A DNA stretch of 64,000 bases from Bin80 sp965220365 (lineage in GTDB: Bacteria > Bacteroidota > Rhodothermia > Rhodothermales > Bin80). A model generated the notes under the pieces. That model was not told where the DNA came from, did not search any database, and was given only the letters and a program-made list of their open reading frames with translations. The stretch is taken from positions 1,860,001 to 1,924,000 of the forward strand of contig OZ244823.1 of assembly GCA_965220365.1 (NCBI GenBank), read 5' to 3'. This document shows positions 53,472 through 61,972 of this stretch, piece by piece (within the stretch, counting starts at the first letter, position 1; every line of letters starts with the position of its first letter). The translations under genes and the position numbers were made by a program.

Positions 53472-56400
53472 GTGAAAATTTTTAGTGCGATGTTGAACGT
53501 CATCAATCAATTTTTCGGTGATAAGAATCAGCGCGAAATTGATCGCAAGTATGAGCCGGTAGTTGCTCAGATCCACAAGGCGACTCCTATTGTCAAAGCG
53601 TTGTCGGATGACGAGTTGCGTGGACGCACAGATGTATACCGGGAGAGAATTCAAACTGCCGTTGCAGAGATTGTAGAACGAAGGCAGGAGATCCAGACTG
53701 CGCTGCGAATGGGATATGTACCGGGCAAGGAAGAGGCGCTGACACTGGAGGATCGACAGGAGTATTTTGAGGAGTTGGACGAACTGGAAGACGAGTGGCT
53801 GGAGGTTGCCGAAGAAACCCTGGACGAAATTCTCCCAGAGGCCTTTGCCTTGGTCAAGGAAGTCTGTCGACGTCTGACGGAAAGGGGCTCCCTGAAGGTT
53901 CGAGCAACCGAGCATGATCACGCCATCCGTAGTCGCCGTGCCTACCCCGAAATTCAAGGCTCCTGGGCCATCTGGCCCAATGAATGGGAGGCAGGAGGGA
54001 CAATCATCCAGTGGGAAATGATCCCTTATGATGTGCAGTTGATCGGTGGAGTTGTCCTTCATAGAGGGAATATCGCCGAGATGAAAACAGGCGAAGGGAA
54101 AACCCTGGTTGCGGTGGCACCGGTTTACCTGAATGCACTTCTTGGCCGCGGGGTGCACCTGATCACAGTCAATCCTTATCTGGCACAGCGTGATGCCGAG
54201 TGGATGGGGCCCATCTTTGAGTTTCTGGGGCTAACCGTAGATGTGATCGACGGGTATGACGCACATTCGGAAGGGCGCCGTAAGGCGTATCGAGCGGACA
54301 TTACCTACGGGACAAACAACGAATTTGGATTTGATTATCTGCGGGATAACTCGTTCGTGATAGACCCCAATCAACTGGTACAGCGGGGGCATCATTTTTC
54401 CATTGTAGATGAGGTGGACTCTGTCCTAGTGGATGAAGCTCGAACGCCGCTCATTATCAGTGGACCGGTTCCACAGGCGAACAAGAGCCGGTTTGATGAG
54501 CTCAAGCCTGCGGTTGACCGGCTTGTACAGGCACAGAAGCGACTGGTCGCAGGCTTCGTCTCGGAAGCAGAAAAGAATCTGAAGAATCGTGATCTGGCCC
54601 TTGAACGTGGTGAGGAAAGGGAAGCAAAAGACTTTGAAGCGGAGGCGGGCCTGGCGCTCTTGCGTGCATCTCGCGGCTTCCCTCGCAATAAGCGGCTCAT
54701 GAAGCTGTTGCAGGAGCCCGGCGTTGAGCAACTCAAGCGCAAGACGGAATATTTCTATTTGCAGGATAATGCGAAGAGAATGCCGGTAGTGGATGATGAG
54801 ATGCATTATGCACTGGACGAAAAGCAGCATGCATTAGAGCCAACCGATCAGGGGCGCGAGTTCATTGCACGGGCAGCGGGGGAAGATGTAAACCTGTTTA
54901 TTCTTCCAGACGTAGGGGAGGAGACGGCTCGCTTAAAGCGGGAATATGAAGGTCATAAACAGAGGATGTATGAGACCATTCGGGGTCGTGAAGATCTTTC
55001 CGAGGAGAAGCGTGAGCATAAGTTGCAGAATGACCTGCGCGTCCTGAAGAATACCCTTGATGAAGAAACACGAAAACTGTATTCCACCTATTCAGATCGT
55101 GCAGAGAGACTCCATGCGATTGAGCAGCTGTTAAAGGCTTATACCCTCTACGAGCGGGATACAGAGTACATTGTTCAGGATGGAAAAGTACAGATCGTGG
55201 ACACACACACAGGCCGGGTGCTTTCGGGTCGGCGATACTCAGATGGACTGCATCAGGCGATTGAGGCAAAAGAGGGGGTCAAAGTGCAGGCGGCCACCCA
55301 GACCTATGCAACGATCACGCTTCAAAATTATTTCCGGATGTACAGCAAACTCGCTGGCATGACGGGGACTGCAGAGACAGAAGCGGAAGAGTTTCACAAG
55401 ATCTATAAGATGGATGTTGTGGTGGTCCCGACCAACAAACCCATTGCAAGGGAGGATTTGGACGATCTTGTTTTCAGGTCGAAACGGGAGAAGTACAGTG
55501 CAGTCATTGATAAGATTGAAGAATATCACGACAAAGGACAGCCGGTTCTTGTCGGTACGACCTCGGTCGAAGTGTCCGAAACTCTGAGCAGGATGCTAAA
55601 GCGTGCGCGTATTCGGCATAACGTGCTCAATGCCAAGCGTGACCGCGCAAAACAGGAATCTCTGATCGTAGCTGAGGCCGGTAAGCGCGGTGCCGTTACC
55701 ATCGCCACTAACATGGCAGGACGTGGTACGGACATTAAGCTCGGTGCTGGGATTGTAAAGTTGGGCGGGCTCGCGATTATCGGGACGGAGCGGCACGAAA
55801 GTCGGCGTATAGATTTGCAGCTCAGAGGCCGGTCGGGGCGTCAGGGGGACCCTGGAGAAAGCCAGTTTTACGTGTCGCTGGAAGACGACCTGATGCGACT
55901 CTTTGGGCCTGATCGGGTGGCAGGTGTCATGGATCGACTCAAGCTTGAGGAGGGAGCAGTGATCACCCATCCGTGGGTTACCAAGAGCATTGAACGGGCG
56001 CAGAAAAAGGTGGAACAGAATAACTTCGCCATCCGGAAACGACAGCTGGAGTATGACGATGTACTGAACTCACAGCGTGAGGTGATCTATGATCGTCGCA
56101 TGCATGCGCTGAAAGGAGAGCGCATGCGGGGCGAGGTTCTGGATATGCTGTACAAACTGATTGAGCGGCTCGTACAGCGTCACCACGGTGAGGGGGAGAT
56201 GGATGAGTTGCGGGAAGAGTTTCGCCGACTGTTGTCCTTTGACTATGAGATTGACCGTCAGCGGTTCTTTGATCTGGGGGATGATGGCGTGATAGAGGAT
56301 GCTTTCAATAAAGCAGTTGAATACTATGAGCGCAAGCGCCATGCACTGGCCGAGCCTTTCTGTAACAGTATGAAGACCGTTCAGGAGAGTGATGCAGAGA

Positions 56401-56963
56401 ATAAGCCAGAGCGCGCGTTTGTAGATTTCTCCGATGGGCATCGCAGGCTGCGCACGGTCGTTCGTATTGAGGATGTCGTTGAAACAGAGGGGCAGGAGAT
56501 CAATGACAGTCTCGAAAAGACAGCGATGCTTTCGTTGATTGATGAGTACTGGACCGAACATTTGCGCTCACTGGATGAGGTGAAGGAGGGGATTGGTCTT
56601 CGGGCATACGGCCAGCGTGACCCGCTGGTAGAGTATAAGATGGAGGCATTCCGGCTTTTCTCGGAGGTAATTGAGCAGATTGGCGAGAATATAGTAACCT
56701 TCGTCTTCCGGGCAGGGCCGGTCGTTGAACGGCGTGGGGGAGCGAGCACAAAGCAGACCAGTCGGATGGATCGTCAGCGTGCCCAGGCGAAGCACCGTCC
56801 TGCGGCGCCTTCCTTTGGTGTGGTTGCCCCCAAATCCAATGGAGCCAACCGGGACCCAAGTGCAAAACGGAAGCCTGTCCTGGCGGGAGAGCGGGTCGGC
56901 AGGAATTCACCCTGTCCATGCGGAAGCGGTAAGAAGTATAAATTCTGCTGTGGACGTGAATAG
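53472..56963 (+). CDS. secA: Preprotein translocase ATPase SecA
   Basis: 1163 residues, long as in other Bacteroidota SecA, mainly through extra helical insertions. ATPase motifs: MKTGEGKTL (Walker A), VDEVDSVLVDEARTPLIISG (Walker B and DEAD-like), GTTSVEVSETLSRML, TNMAGRGTDIKLG and RLDLQLRGRSGRQG-like RIDLQLRGRSGRQGDPGES. The C-terminal zinc motif CPCGSGKKYKFCCG binds SecB or phospholipid. It drives proteins through SecYEG. The start is taken as GTG at 53472; an ATG at 53490 (MLNVINQFF) is also possible. An AGGGGG stretch lies close before the GTG. Confidence 0.96.
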   Translation: MKIFSAMLNVINQFFGDKNQREIDRKYEPVVAQIHKATPIVKALSDDELRGRTDVYRERIQTAVAEIVERRQEIQTALRMGYVPGKEEALTLEDRQEYFEELDELEDEWLEVAEETLDEILPEAFALVKEVCRRLTERGSLKVRATEHDHAIRSRRAYPEIQGSWAIWPNEWEAGGTIIQWEMIPYDVQLIGGVVLHRGNIAEMKTGEGKTLVAVAPVYLNALLGRGVHLITVNPYLAQRDAEWMGPIFEFLGLTVDVIDGYDAHSEGRRKAYRADITYGTNNEFGFDYLRDNSFVIDPNQLVQRGHHFSIVDEVDSVLVDEARTPLIISGPVPQANKSRFDELKPAVDRLVQAQKRLVAGFVSEAEKNLKNRDLALERGEEREAKDFEAEAGLALLRASRGFPRNKRLMKLLQEPGVEQLKRKTEYFYLQDNAKRMPVVDDEMHYALDEKQHALEPTDQGREFIARAAGEDVNLFILPDVGEETARLKREYEGHKQRMYETIRGREDLSEEKREHKLQNDLRVLKNTLDEETRKLYSTYSDRAERLHAIEQLLKAYTLYERDTEYIVQDGKVQIVDTHTGRVLSGRRYSDGLHQAIEAKEGVKVQAATQTYATITLQNYFRMYSKLAGMTGTAETEAEEFHKIYKMDVVVVPTNKPIAREDLDDLVFRSKREKYSAVIDKIEEYHDKGQPVLVGTTSVEVSETLSRMLKRARIRHNVLNAKRDRAKQESLIVAEAGKRGAVTIATNMAGRGTDIKLGAGIVKLGGLAIIGTERHESRRIDLQLRGRSGRQGDPGESQFYVSLEDDLMRLFGPDRVAGVMDRLKLEEGAVITHPWVTKSIERAQKKVEQNNFAIRKRQLEYDDVLNSQREVIYDRRMHALKGERMRGEVLDMLYKLIERLVQRHHGEGEMDELREEFRRLLSFDYEIDRQRFFDLGDDGVIEDAFNKAVEYYERKRHALAEPFCNSMKTVQESDAENKPERAFVDFSDGHRRLRTVVRIEDVVETEGQEINDSLEKTAMLSLIDEYWTEHLRSLDEVKEGIGLRAYGQRDPLVEYKMEAFRLFSEVIEQIGENIVTFVFRAGPVVERRGGASTKQTSRMDRQRAQAKHRPAAPSFGVVAPKSNGANRDPSAKRKPVLAGERVGRNSPCPCGSGKKYKFCCGRE

Positions 56964-56976
56964 AGGGGACAGCCCG

Positions 56977-58683
56977 ATGCTGCGTACCCTCTACATACGG
57001 GATTACGCCATCATTGATGAGCTTGAAGTCGAATTTGAGGACGGCCTCAATATTCTGACGGGGGAAACCGGTGCAGGGAAGTCCATCATGATCGGTGCTC
57101 TCAAGTTGATTCTGGGAGAGCGTGCCTCAGCGGATATCATCCGTTCCGATGCCAGAAAAGCCATCATTGAGGGAGTATTTGATGCAGCGGCATCACCGGA
57201 TTTGGGAAAGCTTCTGGAAGAGAACGAGATCCCGTCGCAGCCAGTGCTGATTCTCAGACGCGAGATTGCAAAGACGCACAGCCGCGGCTATATTAATGAC
57301 TCGCCAGCGATACTTCCTGTGATGCGCGAAGTTGCAGCGCAACTGATCGACCTGCATGGACAGCATGAACATCAATCATTGCTCAGGGAGGAAACTCATC
57401 TAGACCTGATCGACAGCTTTGGCCGACTTGCAGGGATGCGTTCGGTGTATGCACAAGCGTATGCACAGGTCCGTGACCTGCTGAAAGAACATGAGGTCCT
57501 CAAAGCCAGACAAGGCAGCTTGGAGGCATCTCGGGAGAGACTGGCATATGAGATTGAAGAGATTGATTCGGTAGCACCGCAGGAGGGGGAAGAAGATATG
57601 CTGAGACAGGAGATGAACAGGCTGGAACATGCCGAACAGCTCTATAGTGCCACCGCACGGCTTCATTCCATGCTCTATGCCCGTGAAGATTCTACGACAG
57701 ACCAACTCGCGATTGCACAGAATGAACTTCAGGACCTCGTACGAATTGATCCTGCGCTGGAGGCAGCGAGCCAGGAGATTGAACAAGCGCAAATCTCGGT
57801 TACAGAAATTGCTACAACCCTGCAGGATTATAGTACACAGATTGAGTTCAGTCCAGGCCGGCTTGAAGAAATCCGTGATCGACTAGGGGAACTTGACACG
57901 CTGAAGAGAAAGTACGGCGGCAGTGTGGGGGCAGTACTTGATTACCGTGAGCAGATTGCGAAAGAGTATGAGATCACTGTGAACTACGATGCAGCTCTTG
58001 AAAAAGTGGAGCAGGATCTGGCAGAAGTCAAGAAAACTCTCTCAGATACGGCAAACCGATTATCTGTCAGGCGTCACGAAGTGGCGAAAGAGGTCGAATC
58101 CTCTATTACAGCGGAGTTTGCAAGTCTCGGCATGGCGGCGGGAAAACTTCGTGTTCAACTTCAGAAACACACGGATCCTGCAGGATGGATTACGGCAAAG
58201 ACGGCTATTCACGGGGCAAAGAATTACAGAGCCTATCCACACGGGATGGATGATGTCGCCTTTCTGATTACGACAAATACAGGAGAGGATTTCCGTCCAC
58301 TTACACGAGTGGCTTCCGGGGGTGAGATCAGTCGTATTATGTTGGCCATCAAACGGGTTCTGGCGGAAAATGACCGACTTCCCATTCTGGTATTTGATGA
58401 AATTGATGTTGGAATCAGTGGCTCCATTGCACGTAAGGTGGGCAGGAGCATGGCAGAATTGGCTCGAAATCACCAGGTTATTGCGATTACACATCTGCCA
58501 CAAATTGCTGCATTGGCGCGTGCGCACTACGTAGTAGAGAAACGGGTATCGGAAGGTAGAACCATAACCCAGATAAGGCGATTGGATGGCGAAGAATCTC
58601 TGGAGCAGGTCGCGATGCTTATCACGGGAGCGGAGGTGACGGATGCCATGCGACAGAGTGCCAGAGAACTCATGAAAAATTAA
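56977..58683 (+). CDS. recN: DNA repair protein RecN
   Basis: 568 residues from the ATG at 56977; the longer frame from 56725 lies inside secA and is not RecN-like. This SMC-type ATPase has Walker A GETGAGKSIM near the N-terminus, a central coiled coil and a C-terminal RVASGGEISRIMLAIK (ABC signature) with FDEIDVGISG (Walker B). It acts in double-strand-break repair. It starts 13 bases after secA. Confidence 0.96.
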   Translation: MLRTLYIRDYAIIDELEVEFEDGLNILTGETGAGKSIMIGALKLILGERASADIIRSDARKAIIEGVFDAAASPDLGKLLEENEIPSQPVLILRREIAKTHSRGYINDSPAILPVMREVAAQLIDLHGQHEHQSLLREETHLDLIDSFGRLAGMRSVYAQAYAQVRDLLKEHEVLKARQGSLEASRERLAYEIEEIDSVAPQEGEEDMLRQEMNRLEHAEQLYSATARLHSMLYAREDSTTDQLAIAQNELQDLVRIDPALEAASQEIEQAQISVTEIATTLQDYSTQIEFSPGRLEEIRDRLGELDTLKRKYGGSVGAVLDYREQIAKEYEITVNYDAALEKVEQDLAEVKKTLSDTANRLSVRRHEVAKEVESSITAEFASLGMAAGKLRVQLQKHTDPAGWITAKTAIHGAKNYRAYPHGMDDVAFLITTNTGEDFRPLTRVASGGEISRIMLAIKRVLAENDRLPILVFDEIDVGISGSIARKVGRSMAELARNHQVIAITHLPQIAALARAHYVVEKRVSEGRTITQIRRLDGEESLEQVAMLITGAEVTDAMRQSARELMKN

Positions 58684-58695
58684 AGAAAATATAGA

Positions 58696-60288
58696 ATGCG
58701 TATCGGTGCAGATGATCTCGCTCGTTTGGTCAGCACATATTACACGGGGACCCCGGAAGGAGATGTAACGTTTGGGACGTCGGGCCATCGGGGGTCGTCA
58801 CTCAAGGGCATGTTTAACGAAGCACATATTCTGGCCATCAGCCAGGCAGTCAGTGAACTTCGTTCGGCAACCGGCCCAATTATTCTTGGCAAGGATACCC
58901 ATGCTTTGTCCGAGCCCGCGAGCATGACTGCGATTGAGGTCTTTGCCGCGAATGGTCTGGATGTGATTCTGGGGGAAGGGTACGTTCCGACACCAGTGAT
59001 TTCTCATGCGGTTCTGGAATGGAACCGCAATCATTCAAAGCATCTGGCAGATGCGGTGATTCTTACCCCCTCACACAATCCACCGGAGGATGGTGGCTTC
59101 AAGTATAATCCGCCACATGGTGGCCCCGCATCAAGCGGTCTCACAAAAGCAATTCAGGAGCGGGCATGTGCATTAATGGCGTGCGGATTAAAGGGAGTTA
59201 AACGGATTCCAGTCAAACAGGCCCTGAATGCATCTACAACCGTGGAAAAGGATCTGATGACTCCTTATGTGAACGATCTCTCTTCGGTCGTAAATATGGA
59301 TTTGATTCGCAGTGCAGGATTGGAGATTGGAGTAGATCCTATGGGAGGTGCTGCAGTACATTACTGGGAGCCGATTGCTGAGCGCTATAACCTTTCCATT
59401 GATGTCGTCAACAACATCGTTGATCCAGCATTTGCATTCATGCCACTCGACCATGACGGGAAAGTTCGTATGGATTGTTCGTCCAGGTTTGCCATGCAAC
59501 GTATGGTTACGAAGGTAGATGGGTATGACATTGCTTTTGGCAATGATCCAGACGTAGATCGGCATGGGATTGTCACCAAAAAAGATGGGCTCATGAACCC
59601 CAATCATTACTTGGCAGTAGCGGGTAAGTACTTGTTTGAGCACCGCTCAGAGTGGTCAAAAGAAGCCTGCTTTGCAAAAACACTTGTATCCAGCTCCATG
59701 ATTGACCGAATTGCAAAGGACTTGGGTCGGGAGCTCTTTGAGGTGCCGGTAGGGTTCAAGTGGTTTGTAGAGGGATTATATGAAGGGACCTGCGGCTTTG
59801 CTGGCGAAGAAAGTGCCGGGGCATCCTTTCTTCGCAGAGATGGCACGGTATGGACGACCGACAAGGATGGGATCATCTTGGGACTTTTGGCGGCAGAAAT
59901 CCTTGCTGAGACCGATCTTGACCCTGCGCAGCATTATCAAGTCATGACCGAGCGTTTTGGGGAGCCGGCATACATAAGGATGGACTCTCCTGCCACACCT
60001 GCTCAGAAGGAAGCATTGGCCAGGTTGTCTCCAGATCACGTAACTGCCAGTATGCTTGCAGGTGAATCAATTGAAGCCAAACTCACCAGAGCCCCCGGCA
60101 ATCATGAAATGATTGGTGGACTCAAAGTGACCACAAAAAATGGATGGTTTGCTGCGAGGCCGTCAGGAACGGAAGATCTGTACAAGATCTATGCGGAAAG
60201 CTTCTTGGGGGAAGAACATTTATCCCGGATTACAGAGGAAGCGCAATCAATCGTGAACCAGGCGCTATCTGCCGGTGGGGCAGCATGA
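58696..60288 (+). CDS. pgm: Phosphoglucomutase, alpha-D-glucose-specific
   Basis: 530 residues; interconverts glucose-1- and glucose-6-phosphate. Motifs: FGTSGHRGSSLKG, LTPSHNPPEDGGFKYNPPHGG (phosphoserine loop), AFGNDPDVDRHGIVT (metal loop), FAGEESAGASF and RPSGTEDLYKIYAESF. The length matches E. coli Pgm. It overlaps the next mutase gene at ATGA. Glucose-1-phosphate is a substrate for the RmlA-like enzyme in this window. Confidence 0.95.
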   Translation: MRIGADDLARLVSTYYTGTPEGDVTFGTSGHRGSSLKGMFNEAHILAISQAVSELRSATGPIILGKDTHALSEPASMTAIEVFAANGLDVILGEGYVPTPVISHAVLEWNRNHSKHLADAVILTPSHNPPEDGGFKYNPPHGGPASSGLTKAIQERACALMACGLKGVKRIPVKQALNASTTVEKDLMTPYVNDLSSVVNMDLIRSAGLEIGVDPMGGAAVHYWEPIAERYNLSIDVVNNIVDPAFAFMPLDHDGKVRMDCSSRFAMQRMVTKVDGYDIAFGNDPDVDRHGIVTKKDGLMNPNHYLAVAGKYLFEHRSEWSKEACFAKTLVSSSMIDRIAKDLGRELFEVPVGFKWFVEGLYEGTCGFAGEESAGASFLRRDGTVWTTDKDGIILGLLAAEILAETDLDPAQHYQVMTERFGEPAYIRMDSPATPAQKEALARLSPDHVTASMLAGESIEAKLTRAPGNHEMIGGLKVTTKNGWFAARPSGTEDLYKIYAESFLGEEHLSRITEEAQSIVNQALSAGGAA

Positions 60289-61673
60289 GTAATACGATAC
60301 GCTTTGGCACAGATGGCTGGCGTGCAGTCATAGGGCGGGAGTTTACGTTTGACAACCTGGGACGACTAGCCCGTGCAACAGTCAAATGGCTCAAGCAATC
60401 CGGGAGTGCACCTCCCGGCGTGCTAGTTGGTTATGATACGCGTTTCATGGGACGTGAATTCGCGGAGCATGTCGCGCAGGTGATTGTGGAGGAAGGTGCC
60501 ACAGCGATTCTCACAGCGGGTCCTACGCCCACTCCAGCGATCAGTTGGGCAACTCACCTATTTCCGCAGGTGAGCGCAGGAGTAGTCATTACAGCCAGCC
60601 ATAACCCTCCTGATTACAGCGGATACAAGATCAAAGCGAAGTTTGGGGGATCGGCCACGCAGGAAATGACACGGGAAGTTGAACGCCTGATTTCGTCTCA
60701 TCCATCAATCTCAGATTCGGGCGATGCGGGGGAGGTGATCGAGCGGGATATCACGACGGAGTATGTGGAGTATTTGAGGGAGAGATTTAGTCTGGGATCC
60801 ATGGGCATGAAGGTTGTACATGATCCGATGTATGGGGCGGGTCGGGGAATTCTATCTACGCTTCTGGGAGATCAGTTTGTTACGGAAATTCATGGAGAGA
60901 TCAATCCTAGTTTTGGAGGCAGGCCACCGGAACCGATAGAGCGTAATCTGGAGGAACTCATGCGCCGAGTTGTGCAGGAAAAAGCTGCAATCGGGATTGC
61001 ACATGATGGTGATGCGGATCGGATTGGTATTGTGGACGAGCGGGGTAATGTCGTTACATCACACTTGGTGATGGCACTTCTGGCGGCACATTTGTACAAA
61101 CAGCACAACCAAAATGGTGCAATCGTACGCACGTTTGCAACATCTGCGATCCTGGAAAAGATGGGAATTGCGTGGGGTTTACCGGTAGAGACCTATCCGA
61201 TCGGATTCAAATATGTGGCACCACGTTTTCTCGAGACCCGTGTACTTGTTGGAGGGGAAGAATCGGGGGGGATTGCGGTGGCAGGGCATATCCCGGAACG
61301 GGACGGCGTTTATGTGGCACTTGTGTTATTGGAGATGCTGATGCAACGCAACAAACCCCTCACCGCTCTGGTACAGGAGTTATTTGATGAGTTTGGTCCG
61401 CATGCCTATTACCGCTCAGATATGCATACGAAGAAACAGCCTGAAATTATTGCGGCCTTACGCCAGACAGGTGGGCTGCGCCAAATTGCAGGTCGAAAAG
61501 TCCAGTCAATGGATATGCTGGATGGCTTTAAGCATTTGATGAAGGATGCATGGCTATTGGTCCGTCCATCCGGTACGGAGCCCGTACTTCGGATTTATGC
61601 GGAAGCTCCAACGCGCAAGGAAGCGGAGGAATTAGTCGAAGATACGCAGGTTCAGTTTGGCTTGGCAGATTGA
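60285..61673 (+). CDS. Phosphoglucomutase/phosphomannomutase family protein
   Basis: 462 residues from the ATG at 60285, whose ATGA overlaps the pgm stop; the frame extends back to 60144 only inside pgm. Motifs: RFGTDGWRAVIG, TASHNPPDYSGYKIK (active-site Ser), HDGDADRIGIVDERG (metal), VGGEESGGIAV and RPSGTEPVLRIYAE. It is an alpha-D-phosphohexomutase of a different subgroup from Pgm. Whether it prefers mannose (for GDP-fucose supply) or another hexose is not clear from sequence. Confidence 0.92.
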   Translation: MSNTIRFGTDGWRAVIGREFTFDNLGRLARATVKWLKQSGSAPPGVLVGYDTRFMGREFAEHVAQVIVEEGATAILTAGPTPTPAISWATHLFPQVSAGVVITASHNPPDYSGYKIKAKFGGSATQEMTREVERLISSHPSISDSGDAGEVIERDITTEYVEYLRERFSLGSMGMKVVHDPMYGAGRGILSTLLGDQFVTEIHGEINPSFGGRPPEPIERNLEELMRRVVQEKAAIGIAHDGDADRIGIVDERGNVVTSHLVMALLAAHLYKQHNQNGAIVRTFATSAILEKMGIAWGLPVETYPIGFKYVAPRFLETRVLVGGEESGGIAVAGHIPERDGVYVALVLLEMLMQRNKPLTALVQELFDEFGPHAYYRSDMHTKKQPEIIAALRQTGGLRQIAGRKVQSMDMLDGFKHLMKDAWLLVRPSGTEPVLRIYAEAPTRKEAEELVEDTQVQFGLAD

Positions 61674-61972
61674 TGTACATCTGAGGTGGTGTTGATAGTG
61701 CGATGAACAATCCGAGTCTCTGCAATCCGACTTGATTTCTACAACGGCCTGCTAGCGGGATCACGTCAAGGACTCGAAATCCACCGGCAATCGTTTCTCT
61801 TGGAGAATAGGAATCAACTTTGCAATTACAGAGTTAGCCCTGCGTGTACCCGGGGGGTGGCGACGAGTGACGCAAGCCCGTTGGAGGCAAACAGGTTCAG
61901 GTCGGGCGATAATGCTCGTCGTGATGATACGACTGCAACGATTACTGCCATAAATCAACTATCCTTCAAACC
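61674..61972. other. Intergenic region between phosphohexomutase and subtilase
   Basis: Nearly 300 bases with no protein-like frame and no hairpin-plus-T-run terminator that I can see. It should contain the promoter of the subtilase gene. Confidence 0.4.

Noticed and set aside
56725..56976. Longer RecN with 84 extra N-terminal residues
   Set aside because: The extension lies inside secA in another frame and has no similarity to RecN. The normal RecN start MLRTLYIRDY is at 56977.
60144..60284. Longer N-terminus for the second phosphohexomutase
   Set aside because: This part is inside pgm in another frame. The family start TIRFGTDGWR follows the ATG at 60285, which overlaps the pgm stop as ATGA.
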